Shown piece by piece: positions 17,770 through 26,000 of a stretch of DNA of 51,701 nt. Under the pieces are notes generated by a model. That model was not told the DNA's origin. It did no database searches and saw only the letters and a program-made list of their open reading frames with translations. This DNA comes from Streptantibioticus silvisoli (lineage in GTDB: Bacteria > Actinomycetota > Actinomycetes > Streptomycetales > Streptomycetaceae), in NCBI RefSeq assembly GCF_027947535.2, contig NZ_JAAGKO020000058.1, positions 1 through 51,701 on the forward strand, given 5' to 3'. Numbering within the stretch: position 1 is the stretch's first letter; each line of letters begins with the position of its first letter. The position numbers and the translations under genes were made by a program.

Positions 17770-17864
17770 CCGTGTCGTAGACGCGCGGCCGGGCGTTCCC
17801 GGCGGCGCGGGGCGTTTCCCACAGCGACGAGGCAACGAGTGGCACGGCAGGAGTGGCGGACGGC

Positions 17865-18884
17865 ATGACCAACGGTGTGAACAGCAGCGGAAACGGTTCG
17901 GTGGAGGTGCCCCGGGTGCGGCCGCGCCGGCTGCGCACGACGCCGGCGATGCGGCGGCTGGTGGCCGAGACCCGGCTGCACCCCGCGGAGCTGATCCTGC
18001 CCGCGTTCGTGCGCGAGGGCATCGCCGAACCGGTGCCGGTCACCTCGATGCCGGGCGTCGTGCAGCACACCCGCGACACCCTGCGGAAGGCGGCGGCCGA
18101 GGCGGTCGCGGCCGGGGTCGGCGGCATCATGCTGTACGGCGTGCCGCTGGTCAAGGACGCCGTCGGCTCGGCCGGCACCGACCCGGACGGCATCCTCCAG
18201 GTCGCCATCCGCGACGTGAAGTCCGAGGTGGGCGACGAGCTGGTCGTCATGTCGGACCTGTGCCTTGACGAGTCCACCGACCACGGCCACTGCGGGGTGC
18301 TCGACACCCGCGGCCGGGTCGACAACGACGCCACGCTGGAGCGGTACGCCGAGATGGCCCGCGTCCAGGCGGACGCCGGCGTCGACATGGTGGGCCCCAG
18401 CGGCATGATGGACGGCCAGGTCGCCGTGGTGCGCGACGCGCTCGACGCGGCCGGCCACCAGGACGTCGCGGTGCTGGCGTACACCGCCAAGTACGCCTCG
18501 GCGTTCTTCGGGCCGTTCCGCGAGGCGGTGGCCTCCTCGCTGCGCGGCGACCGCAAGACCTACCAGCAGGACCCGGCCAACGCCCGCGAGTCGATGCGGG
18601 AGCTGGCGCTCGACCTGGCCGAGGGCGCCGACGTGGTGATGGTCAAGCCCGCCATGCCCTACCTCGACATCCTGCGCCAGGTCGCCGACGCGGTCGACGT
18701 GCCGGTGGCCGCCTACCAGGTCTCCGGCGAGTACGCGATGATCGAGGCCGCCGCGGCCAACGGCTGGATCGACCGGGACCGCACCATCATGGAGACGCTG
18801 CTCGGCATCCGCCGGGCCGGCGCCGGCCAGGTGCTCACCTACTGGGCGACCGAGGTGGCCGGCCGTCTCCGCGAGGAGTTCTGA
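17865..18884 (+). CDS. hemB: delta-aminolevulinic acid dehydratase (porphobilinogen synthase)
   Basis: A 339-residue enzyme condensing two 5-aminolevulinates to porphobilinogen. The Schiff-base lysines are seen in [13 protein letters not shown] and [11 protein letters not shown]. The metal region [16 protein letters not shown] keeps two cysteines but has Asp in place of the middle Cys of classical zinc enzymes, so it is intermediate between zinc and magnesium types. The ATG at 17865 is preferred because AGGAG ends 12 bases before it; an in-frame GTG at 17853 would abut AGGAG. Probably the last gene of the rex-hem operon. Confidence 0.95.
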   Translation: MTNGVNSSGNGSVEVPRVRPRRLRTTPAMRRLVAETRLHPAELILPAFVREGIAEPVPVTSMPGVVQHTRDTLRKAAAEAVAAGVGGIMLYGVPLVKDAVGSAGTDPDGILQVAIRDVKSEVGDELVVMSDLCLDESTDHGHCGVLDTRGRVDNDATLERYAEMARVQADAGVDMVGPSGMMDGQVAVVRDALDAAGHQDVAVLAYTAKYASAFFGPFREAVASSLRGDRKTYQQDPANARESMRELALDLAEGADVVMVKPAMPYLDILRQVADAVDVPVAAYQVSGEYAMIEAAAANGWIDRDRTIMETLLGIRRAGAGQVLTYWATEVAGRLREEF

Positions 18885-18911
18885 CCCTGGCACCCCCGCA
18901 TACCGCGCACC

Positions 18912-19083
18912 TGACGCGCCGTCAACGTGCCGTGCCCCGCATGGGGGTCGGCGGTGGGCGGCGCGTTCGTGCGTGCCGGTGGAACCCGCAGAGCTGACGC
19001 TCCGTCAACTCGCCGTGTGCGCGACGGGGTCGGCGGCGTGCGCTGCGGCCGTACCCGCCGACGGAAAGCCTGACGCTCCGTCA
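18912..19083. repeat. three copies of the palindrome TGACGCKCCGTCA
   Basis: TGACGCGCCGTCA at 18912-18924 and TGACGCTCCGTCA at 18995-19007 and 19071-19083 recur at about 80-base steps after hemB, with similar sequence following each copy (AACxxxCCGTG). Each is a TGACG/CGTCA inverted repeat. The third copy supplies the stop codon of the minus-strand gene. Confidence 0.8.
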
Positions 19084-19359
19084 ACTCCGCGTGCGCGCGC
19101 AGGATTCGGCGGTGGGCGCTGTGTTCGTCACCGTCAGCAGGCCGGTGCGGCGGTGGAAGGCGCGCGACGTGCCCACCGCCTGAAGGGCGTTGGCGGCCAC
19201 CAGTGCCGCCCACAGCCACGGCAGCCCGCCGGCCCGTGCCACCGGCACCGCCGCCAGCCCCAGGGGACCGAACCACACGCACGTCGACACCAGGGACGGC
19301 ACGGTGCGCTTCAGGCCCACCAGCCCGAAGCCGGCGACCGCCTGTGCCGCGTCGGTCAC
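19081..19359 (-). CDS. small hypothetical membrane protein
   Basis: About 92 residues if started at the GTG at 19359 (MTDAAQAVAGFGLVGLKRTV...). It has two hydrophobic stretches, LVSTCVWFGPLGLAAVPVA and LPWLWAALVAANALQAVG, separated by a short polar turn. Codon third positions are almost all G or C, so the reading frame is real even though I do not recognise the family. The frame stays open upstream to 19695 with weaker coding bias, so the true start could be earlier. Its stop codon lies inside a TGACG palindrome. Confidence 0.55.
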   Translation of the reverse strand: MTDAAQAVAGFGLVGLKRTVPSLVSTCVWFGPLGLAAVPVARAGGLPWLWAALVAANALQAVGTSRAFHRRTGLLTVTNTAPTAESCARTRS

Positions 19360-19973
19360 CCGGGCGGCGCCCGGGGCGTTCCGCAGTCGTGCTCCGCCGC
19401 GTCGCCGCCCACCGACCCATCCCGCGCCCGCGCCTTCCGTACCGCTGGGGCAAGTGCCGTCGGACGACGAACCTGACCCCGCGCGTCCGGCGCCGGCGGG
19501 CGGTCGCCCGGGATGGCGTGAACCGGTGGTCGACGGCGACGCTGCGTACCGGTCCCCGGGCACCGCGTGTCCGGCCGCCGGCCGGGTGGCGCGGTCCGGT
19601 GCGGCGAGCCCGGCCGACGACGCGCGGCCCGGTCCCGGGGTGGGGCGGAGCCACCCGATGCGCCTGGTGATCGGTGGTTTTCGGTCAGTGATCACGAAGC
19701 CCTTCCCGCCCGTTGTCGGGTGCGGTATGGGATACGGGCCTTGATCATGTGTCGCGCGTAGATCCGCTCCCGGGAAAGGTGGTGCCCGGCGCGCGCCGCG
19801 ACGGGGCGGGCGCGCGGCGTCGCCGCGGGGCGCCCGGCGTGCGCCGGGCGGCGCTCAGGACCGGCCATATTCAGTCACCACGTTTACGCGAAACGTCAAC
19901 TCACCCTTAAGGTACGGAAGTTGTAAGGACGTTCGACGCTTAAGCGCGTAACGCGCACAAGGAGCGCACTCCG
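19360..19973. promoter_or_regulatory. gene-free stretch and operator region before the XRE regulator
   Basis: The left part is low-complexity, apart from a possible 5' extension of the minus-strand gene. CGCCCGGCG/CGCCGGGCG at 19831-19850 forms a tight hairpin. Before the regulator lie ACGTTTacgcgAAACGT (19880-19896, perfect 6+6 inverted repeat), the palindrome CGCTTAAGCG (19937-19946) and GCGCGtaaCGCGC (19944-19956). The DNA there is clearly richer in A and T. These are plausible operator and promoter elements. Confidence 0.6.
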
Positions 19974-21593
19974 ATGACGACGACGGCTAAATCGCCCACG
20001 GGGACGAGCCTGAGCGCCGGTCGCCGGTGTGATCGGTGCGGCTGCGTGCTGAGTTCGTACAACACCGACGCGCTGTGCGGCGCCTGCACCCGAGCCGGAC
20101 TTCCCCCCGCCGACGACACCCCCCGGGTCCCGGTGCGGGTGTGGGCCGACCCCGAGGTCCGCGAGGCGCTCGCCGCCTGGAACTTCGGACAGGTCAGCCG
20201 GCTGGTGCGGCAGCGCGGCTCCATCCGCCAGGAGGACGTCGCCCAGCTGACCGGCCTCAGCCAGGGGTTCTTGTCCATGCTGGAGTCCGGCGCCCGCCGC
20301 CTGACCAGCATCGACCGCATCGTCGACTTCCTCGACGGCCTGTCCGTCCCCGCCGACCTGGTCCGCGTCCCGCGCCGCCGCCCGGTGCCGCGCACCGCGC
20401 CCGCCCCGCGCGCCGCCGGACCGGTCACCGCGGTCTCCCCGGCCGCCTCCACCCCGGCCGGCCCCACCGGCGTCCCGTCGGTCTCCCCGATCGGCCTGGC
20501 CGCCGGACCCGTCACCTTCGGCACCGGCACCGGCAGCGTGCGCCGCCCGGACCTGGCCGAACTGCCCTGGACCGCCGAGGCCGCCGTTGTCGCGCTGGCC
20601 GACGCCACCGCCGGCCTGACCGCGCCGCTGCCCGGCTCCGCCGCCCGGCTGCCCGACCTCACCGGCTACGTCCGCCGCTGGGCCGCCGCCGAGGACTGCG
20701 CCCCGGCCCGCCCGCAGCGCCCCGGCGCCGAGATCCCCGGCGACCTGCTCCGCCAGCTCCAGGCCACCACCGACCTGCTGCGCCGGATGGACTCCGAGCA
20801 CGGCGGCGGCTCCCTCGCCCAGGCCGGCAGCGCCCATCTCGCCGTCGCCGTCGGCCTGTTGCGCGGCGGCCGCTACGACGAGCCGACCGGCCGCAGCCTC
20901 GCCGCCATCGCCGCCGACGCCGCCGGCCAGGCCGCCTGGTACCAGATAGAGGCCGGCCGCCCGGCCGGCGCGCCGCACCGGCTGCTGTTCGCCGCGCTGC
21001 GCGCCGCCCACGCCTCCGGCGACCCGCGGGCCGGTGCCGGCATCCTGCTGCACCTGGCCGTCGCCGCGTTCCGGGCCGGCCGCCCGTCCGCCACCGTCGA
21101 CGTGGTGCGCGCCGCCCTCGACCGCACCCGCACCTTCGACGCGCCCGCCCTCCAGGCCATGCTGCTGGCCTGGGAGGCCCGCGGCCACGCCAAGATGGGC
21201 CGCCGCCACGAGTCCCTGCGCGCCCTGGGTGCCGCCGCCGAGCTGTGCGGCCGTGCCCCCGGCGCCGGGGAACCCGCCTGGCTCCCGCCGCTCGGCGAGG
21301 GTGACGTGCACGCCCAGGCCGGCGGCTGCCACCTCGACCTCGGCGACCACCGCCAGGCCGTCCAGCTGCTGGACCGCGCCACCGAGACACTGCGCTCCGA
21401 ACAGGTGCGCACCCGCGGCGAGGTGCTGGCCCGGGCCGCCGCCGCCCGGCTGCGGCTCGGCGACGTGGCCGGCGCCACGCGGTCGGCCGAGCAGGCGGTC
21501 GAGATCGCCTCCCACGTGCGGTCGGCCTGCCTGGACGAGACGATCCGCCCGCTGCTGGAGTCGTTGCCGGCCCTGACCCGCTCCCGGGCCTGA
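19974..21593 (+). CDS. zinc-ribbon / XRE-family transcriptional regulator with helical C-terminal domain
   Basis: A 539-residue protein. Residues 19-38 hold a putative zinc ribbon (C19, C22, C35, C38). Residues 72-125 form an XRE helix-turn-helix (VSRLVRQRGSIRQEDVAQLT, GLSQGFLSMLESGARRL). A Pro/Ala linker follows, and from about 200 on the protein is alpha-helical with TPR-like pairs, a layout common in Streptomyces regulators of unknown signal. The start ATG follows AAGGAG. Three inverted repeats upstream suggest autoregulation or control by another factor. The target is unknown. Confidence 0.8.
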   Translation: MTTTAKSPTGTSLSAGRRCDRCGCVLSSYNTDALCGACTRAGLPPADDTPRVPVRVWADPEVREALAAWNFGQVSRLVRQRGSIRQEDVAQLTGLSQGFLSMLESGARRLTSIDRIVDFLDGLSVPADLVRVPRRRPVPRTAPAPRAAGPVTAVSPAASTPAGPTGVPSVSPIGLAAGPVTFGTGTGSVRRPDLAELPWTAEAAVVALADATAGLTAPLPGSAARLPDLTGYVRRWAAAEDCAPARPQRPGAEIPGDLLRQLQATTDLLRRMDSEHGGGSLAQAGSAHLAVAVGLLRGGRYDEPTGRSLAAIAADAAGQAAWYQIEAGRPAGAPHRLLFAALRAAHASGDPRAGAGILLHLAVAAFRAGRPSATVDVVRAALDRTRTFDAPALQAMLLAWEARGHAKMGRRHESLRALGAAAELCGRAPGAGEPAWLPPLGEGDVHAQAGGCHLDLGDHRQAVQLLDRATETLRSEQVRTRGEVLARAAAARLRLGDVAGATRSAEQAVEIASHVRSACLDETIRPLLESLPALTRSRA

Positions 21594-21736
21594 CCCCCTC
21601 CCGGGGCTGAGGACCGCCGCCGTTCCACCGGCCGCGTCCGGCACCGGCCCCCGCCGCCGGCGTCCTTGGCTTGTCGGCTCCGGCCTCACCCAGTGGCGCC
21701 CTCACCCGCCGGCGCCGGCCTCACCCGCCGGCGCCG
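21594..21736. repeat. convergent intergenic region with an 18-base duplication over the LCP stop codon
   Basis: CCTCACCCGCCGGCGCCG occurs at 21700-21717 and again at 21719-21736, with a diverged third copy beginning near 21683. The right-hand copy contains the stop codon and last codons of the minus-strand LCP gene, so the repeat duplicates the C-terminal coding end. Confidence 0.75.
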
Positions 21737-23355
21737 TAGCTGAGGTCGGCGCACGGGTCCTCGTCGGCGGTACGGGCGTTGGCGGCGTCCGTCGACGGCA
21801 GCGCGGTGGCCGTCGGCACCGGCGAGGTGAAGTCGGTGCCGAGCACCAGGTCGACGCCGGCCACCGCGGGCGTCGGCACCAGGCGGGCGCCGGGGAAGAG
21901 CCGGACGACGTTCTCGGCGGTCGAACGGTGGGCCCTGCCGTACTCCACGAGCGTGGTGGTGTGCGCCTGCGACAGGGCGGTCCCGGTGCCGGTCACCGTG
22001 AAGGCGTCCGACTGGAGCAGCGCCGCGGCGCGGGCGGCCAGGCCCGGCACGGTCGTTCCGTTGTAGACCGCCACCGGCATCCCGCCGCCGTCGACCGGCG
22101 TTGCCGAGGACGGCACGGGCGAGGCCGCGGACGACGGGGAGGCCCCGCGGCCGGAGGCGTTCTCGCCCGACAGCGTGCGGTCCGCCTTCAGCGCCGCCCA
22201 CAGCGCGTCGACGTCCGGGTGGACCAGGTCGATCTTCTCACCGGCGTACCGCCAGGGCGCGGTGACGAACTGGATGTCGCTCAGGCTGATGCCCTTGAGC
22301 GACTGCGCGAACGACAACAGCTTGCCCGCCGAGTCGAGACCCGGGTCCACGGTCAGCGACTTCGCGGCGGCGTCGGCCAGCGGCAGCAGCGTGGAGACGT
22401 CGAACCCGTCGCCGCGCACCTTCTTGATCATCCCGCCGATGAACGCCTGCTGCCGCTGCGTGCGCCCGATGTCGGAGCCGTCGCCGATGCCGTGCCGCAG
22501 CCGCACGTAGTCCAGCGCCTTGGCGCCGGAGACCGTCTGGAGGCCCTTGGGGAAGACCAGCGGGCCGGGGAAGCCGAGGTTGGGGTCGATGTCGCCCTGG
22601 TGGATCGCGCTCGGCACGCAGACCTGCACGCCGTGCACCGCGTCGGTCATCGCGGCGAACCCGGCGAAGTCCACCACGATGGTGTGGTCCACCCGCAGGC
22701 CGGTCAGCTGCTCGACGGTGTTCTGCGTGCAGGCCGGGTTGCCCTTGACGGTGTCGCCCATCGAGAACGCCGCGTTGAACGGCGTGTCGTACTGCGTCGG
22801 CGACCAACTGCCGTTCGGCAGCAGGCAGGGCGGGATGGTGACCAGCGAGTCACGCGGTACGGAGACGCCCAGCGCGTGCCGGTGGTCGGCGAAGACGTGC
22901 AGCAGGATCGCGGTGTCGGAACGCCCGATGTCGCCGGTGCCGCCGGCGAAGTCCCGGTTGCTGCCGGCCCGCGAGTCCGACCCCAGTAACAGCACGTTCT
23001 CGCCCGCCTGGTTGGCCGGCGGCCGGTTCTTGCTCTCGCCGCCGGCGCTGAACGCGGTGATGTCGCCGTCGAGCCGGAACCAGACCGCGCCGACCGCCGC
23101 GACCAGCAGGACGGCCAGCGAGGCCGCGAGCGCCAGCACGAACCCGCGCCGCCGGGCGCCTTCCCGGGGGCGCCGGCGGGACCCGGCCCGCCCCCGGGCC
23201 GGATCGCCGGCGGTGCGGTCGCCGGTGTCCGCGGTGGTCAGCTCGGCGACCACCCGGCGCACCGCCTGGCGGCCGACGAGCCGTGCGGCGGACCGCTGTC
23301 GCGTCCCGGCGTCCCGCACCGGGGGACGGCGGCCCCCGGAGTTCCCTGCTGTCAT
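21721..23355 (-). CDS. LytR-CpsA-Psr (LCP) family cell-wall glycopolymer transferase with LytR_C domain
   Basis: A 544-residue protein. An Arg-rich cytoplasmic N-terminus of about 70 residues precedes one transmembrane helix (FVLALAASLAVLLVAAVGAV). The LCP domain has LLLGSDSRAG, ALGVSVPRDSLVTIP, the PFNAAFSMGD block and the arginine-rich YVRLRHGIGDGSDIGRTQRQ. A LytR_C domain ends the protein (MPVAVYNGTTVPGLAARAA). LCP enzymes attach teichoic-acid-like or other glycopolymers to peptidoglycan outside the membrane. The ATG is chosen over an earlier start because ACAGGACGGG lies before it. It stands alone, convergent with the XRE regulator. Confidence 0.9.
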   Translation of the reverse strand: MTAGNSGGRRPPVRDAGTRQRSAARLVGRQAVRRVVAELTTADTGDRTAGDPARGRAGSRRRPREGARRRGFVLALAASLAVLLVAAVGAVWFRLDGDITAFSAGGESKNRPPANQAGENVLLLGSDSRAGSNRDFAGGTGDIGRSDTAILLHVFADHRHALGVSVPRDSLVTIPPCLLPNGSWSPTQYDTPFNAAFSMGDTVKGNPACTQNTVEQLTGLRVDHTIVVDFAGFAAMTDAVHGVQVCVPSAIHQGDIDPNLGFPGPLVFPKGLQTVSGAKALDYVRLRHGIGDGSDIGRTQRQQAFIGGMIKKVRGDGFDVSTLLPLADAAAKSLTVDPGLDSAGKLLSFAQSLKGISLSDIQFVTAPWRYAGEKIDLVHPDVDALWAALKADRTLSGENASGRGASPSSAASPVPSSATPVDGGGMPVAVYNGTTVPGLAARAAALLQSDAFTVTGTGTALSQAHTTTLVEYGRAHRSTAENVVRLFPGARLVPTPAVAGVDLVLGTDFTSPVPTATALPSTDAANARTADEDPCADLSYGAGG

Positions 23356-23780
23356 CTGCGACCCGTCCTGTGAGCGGCTACCAGAGGTCAGACGAACGAG
23401 CCGCTGGTTTGGTTGCCCGAATAACACGAAGTGCGGTAATTCGAATCTGTTTGCCCATGATGTTCGACGGGTCGGCGCGGGCTCCGCGGGCGGGGGACGT
23501 CGGCTCCGCGGGCGGGGGACGCGGGGTCGGCGGGCGGAGGGATGCGGGCTCCGCGGGCGTGGCCCGTAAGGCGGTTGACCGTGACGTCGTACGGGACGTT
23601 GCCCGTGACGTCGGCCGTGACGTCGGCTGTGACGTCGACCTCGCGGCGGCGCCGGGCCCGCGCCCCGGTCCGACCAACGCGCGTAATGGCATGCGGCCGG
23701 CGGGGGCTCGGGGCTAGCGTCTGGGGTATGGACGTCAGGTTCGGCCCACGTGGGAGAGGACGGCGTATGCCGGGGACGCG
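23356..23780. repeat. gene-free stretch with two short tandem repeat arrays
   Basis: Four copies of a 22-23-base GC-rich unit (GCGGGCTCCGCGGGCG core) run from 23477 to 23565. Five copies of a 12-base unit, consensus GTGACGTCGGCC, run from 23581 to 23640. AT-richer DNA at 23400-23465 probably holds the promoter of the LCP gene. No gene with coding bias is seen. Confidence 0.8.
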
Positions 23781-24302
23781 GTGAGCGCCGCGATGCCGCG
23801 GCGCCGGGCGGCGCTGCTCGCGGTGGTGGCGGTGCTGCTGGTGCTGGCCGGGATTCCGCTGACCACGACCGCGGCCGGCCGCGCGCTGTCGGCGGTGGGG
23901 ATCACCGGCCTGTCCGGCAGCATGCGGATCACCTCCTGCGTGCGGTCCCCGGCCGGCGGCCACCAACTCAGGTACTGCGCCGGTGAGTTCTCCTCCGACG
24001 ACGGCACGGTCCGCGACCCCGACGCCACCATCGACGCCGACCGCGACCCCGGCACGAGGGTCACCGTGCGCCGGACCGCCTCCGGCACCTACGAACTCGG
24101 CGGCGCGGCGGCGGCGTTGGGCTGGACGGCGGTCACCTTCATCGGCCTCGGCGCGGTGGTCGCCGGCCTGCTGTGCGCTGCGGTCTGGCGCCGCCGCCCG
24201 GCACTCGGCGCCCCGCTCGCCCGCCTGCTGGGGCTGCTGGCCGCGGCGGTGCTGGCGTGCGCGCTGGCCTCGGTGCTGGGGGAGTTGGCGAGCGTGGTCT
24301 GA
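23781..24302 (+). CDS. hypothetical membrane protein
   Basis: A 173-residue protein starting with GTG (an ATG at 23793 is also possible). Three hydrophobic helices are seen: ALLAVVAVLLVLAGIPLTT near the N-terminus, then AVTFIGLGAVVAGLLCAAVW and LLGLLAAAVLACALASVLG. Between the first and second lies an extracytoplasmic domain of about 80 residues with two cysteines (ITSCVRSP, LRYCAGEF) that could form a disulfide. No family is recognised. Confidence 0.7.
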   Translation: MSAAMPRRRAALLAVVAVLLVLAGIPLTTTAAGRALSAVGITGLSGSMRITSCVRSPAGGHQLRYCAGEFSSDDGTVRDPDATIDADRDPGTRVTVRRTASGTYELGGAAAALGWTAVTFIGLGAVVAGLLCAAVWRRRPALGAPLARLLGLLAAAVLACALASVLGELASVV

Positions 24303-24592
24303 GGGGACGAGCGCGGTCCTAGGTGACGAGCGTGGTCCGAGGTGACGGGCGAGGAGGGCCTGGCCGGTGGGGTGGCGGGGTGGCGGGGGCTGCGGGGCGG
24401 CGGGCCGGCCGTGCGGCGGCTAGGGCTTCGGAGCGGGACATAGGCGGGGCCGGCGCTGGGTCCGGTCCGGTGCTGACGTACTGAACTGCCTTGCCAACGA
24501 CGGCAGTTGATGGATCGTCGATGCGATGTTCACCGAATCCCCGCCTGCTGAAGGGGAGTTCGGGAAGCCGTGGACCGGTAGCGTCCGGCGCC

Positions 24593-24913
24593 ATGAGAAA
24601 ACTGATCCGCGCGGGCATCGCCTGCGTGTCCCTGGCGGCCGTCTTCACGGTCATGGGCCCGGCCTCCGCACAGGCGGACGTCGTACCCACGCACGCGGTC
24701 AACATCTGCCAGAGCGCCACGTTCTACCAGAACTTCGACCACGCCACGAACGCCCCGGTGGACCCGCTCTACGTCCTCGACTACGGCCGCAAGGTCGGTC
24801 ACACCATCGGCGCGCACCCGGTCTACGAGGGCTGGGCGGCGACGTTCGACTTCGGCGACCAGACGTGGGGCTACATGGAGTACAGCTGCATCGGCGACTA
24901 CGGCTCCTGGTAG
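24593..24913 (+). CDS. small secreted protein
   Basis: A 106-residue protein with a Sec signal peptide (MRKLIRAGIACVSLAAVFTV, cleavage probably after ASAQA). The mature part is about 75 residues with two cysteines (NICQSATF and YSCIGDYGSW) placed so that a disulfide could tie the ends. It is rich in aromatic residues, and the family is not recognised. It lies 73 bases before a second small secreted protein of similar size, possibly a distant relative. Confidence 0.72.
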   Translation: MRKLIRAGIACVSLAAVFTVMGPASAQADVVPTHAVNICQSATFYQNFDHATNAPVDPLYVLDYGRKVGHTIGAHPVYEGWAATFDFGDQTWGYMEYSCIGDYGSW

Positions 24914-24986
24914 CCGCCGACCGCCCCGGCCGTTCCTCCCCGCACCGCACCCCTCACCCCTCACCCCTCACCCCTCAGGAGTCCCC

Positions 24987-25283
24987 GTGTTCACACTGCG
25001 CCAGGCCAAACGCGCCGGCCTCACCGCCGCCGTCGCGGGCACGGCCCTGATCGCCGCGGCGGTCCCCGCGTTCGCCCAGAACGCCGTCGTCGGCGACCGC
25101 ATGACGATCTGCACGACCGACCTGGCGGTCCGCACCCAGCCACTCGGCGCCTGGATGGGCGAGCTGTCCAACCCCCAGACCTTCCAGGTCGAGCGCACCG
25201 ACCCCAGCGGCGACTGGGTCTACGGCTTCGCCTACGGCGACATCAACGCGCACGGCTGGGTCCAGAACGGCTTCTTCTGCTGA
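24987..25283 (+). CDS. small secreted SH3-like protein
   Basis: A 98-residue protein with a signal peptide ending AVPAFAQ and a mature domain of about 65 residues. The pattern TDLAVRTQPLGAWMGELS...WVYGFAYGDINAHGWVQNGF resembles bacterial SH3 domains, which often bind cell-wall peptides. Two cysteines (MTICTT and the final FFC) may pair. The GTG follows CAGGAG. The 33 bases before that are a short repeat of CCCCTCA units. Function is unknown; the SH3 assignment is by pattern only. Confidence 0.68.
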   Translation: MFTLRQAKRAGLTAAVAGTALIAAAVPAFAQNAVVGDRMTICTTDLAVRTQPLGAWMGELSNPQTFQVERTDPSGDWVYGFAYGDINAHGWVQNGFFC

Positions 25284-25294
25284 CTTCCTCCCCC

Positions 25295-25328
25295 GGCGGA
25301 CGTCGGCTCCCGACCGCTGACGTCCGCC
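25295..25328 (+). terminator. hairpin after the SH3-like gene
   Basis: GGCGGACGTC at 25295-25304 pairs with GACGTCCGCC at 25319-25328 across a 14-base loop, 12 bases after the stop codon. Confidence 0.55.
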
Positions 25329-25673
25329 GCTCGCGGTTCGCGGATCGTCGTCCGTCGTTCGCGGTTCGCGGTTCGCTGTGCTGCCGGTTGTTCTGCCGCC
25401 GGGTCCGCCGTGCTGCCGCGCCCTCGCCCGGTCCTCCCGCCGCCGGGTGTCGGCCGTCGCGCCGGTGACCGCCGAGCGGCGGACCGGCGGATGTGCGTCG
25501 GAAAGCGTGCGAAATCCGTGAACGCCCCCGTGCCCGGCCTTAGCCCCACAGGTCGCCCCAGTATCCTGCCGCGTCGGCCAGGACGCGTACGGGCGCGGAG
25601 GCCGGAGCAACCACGTACCGGCCGATGCCGCGCACGACGGCGCCCCGGCCGCCGAGTTGAGGGGGGGAACGGG
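25329..25673. promoter_or_regulatory. upstream region of the type VII secretion gene cluster
   Basis: Repeats of TTCGCGG/TCGCGG fill 25330-25378. Nearer the first gene, TTAGCC (25540) and TATCCT (25562) with a 16-base spacer form a weak promoter candidate. No gene with convincing coding bias is seen. Confidence 0.35.
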
Positions 25674-25967
25674 ATGGCGGACCTCAAGGTCTCGTACGAC
25701 CGGCTCGAGGAGTCCAACCGGAATCTCAAGGCGATCAACACCGAACTCGACACCATGTGCGCCCACCAGAGCGACATCAGCGGCTCGCTGGGGTCCGGTG
25801 ACATGGCGCACGCGATGCACGACTTCGGCAACAACTGGGATTACCACCGGCACAAGCTCCAGGGCAACATCAAGGCTCTCGGCGAGATGACCGAGCAGGT
25901 CATGCAGCAGTTCCGGGAGGTCGACCACAAGCTCGCGGCCGGCTTCAAGGACGAGAAGAAGAAGTAG
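25674..25967 (+). CDS. WXG100-like type VII secretion small protein
   Basis: A 97-residue, all-helical protein. Two long helices flank a turn with FGNNWDYHRHK, which takes the place of the WxG motif; the C-terminal helix is REVDHKLAAGFKDEKKK. Length, fold and the NNWDYHR signature fit the ESX/WXG100-like proteins commonly found beside large type VII secretion substrates in Streptomyces. Such proteins form helical hairpin dimers with the N-terminal domain of the neighbouring substrate. GAGGGGGG precedes the ATG. It is the first gene of a four-gene cluster; the next gene begins 33 bases later. Confidence 0.8.
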   Translation: MADLKVSYDRLEESNRNLKAINTELDTMCAHQSDISGSLGSGDMAHAMHDFGNNWDYHRHKLQGNIKALGEMTEQVMQQFREVDHKLAAGFKDEKKK

Positions 25968-26000
25968 GCAGACGGCAAGGAACAGGTGGGGGACCGCGCC

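Noticed and set aside
15088-17835. 915-codon minus-strand open frame over hemC and hemD
   Set aside because: It is a shadow of strongly coding plus-strand genes; no domain is seen and the product is Arg/Gly/Ala-rich.
23477-23640. CRISPR array
   Set aside because: Units are contiguous tandem repeats without unique spacers and no cas genes are near.
23541-23717. Possible peptide with RDV repeats coded by the 12-base array
   Set aside because: The array is open in several frames because its unit is a multiple of three. No ribosome-binding site or domain supports translation.
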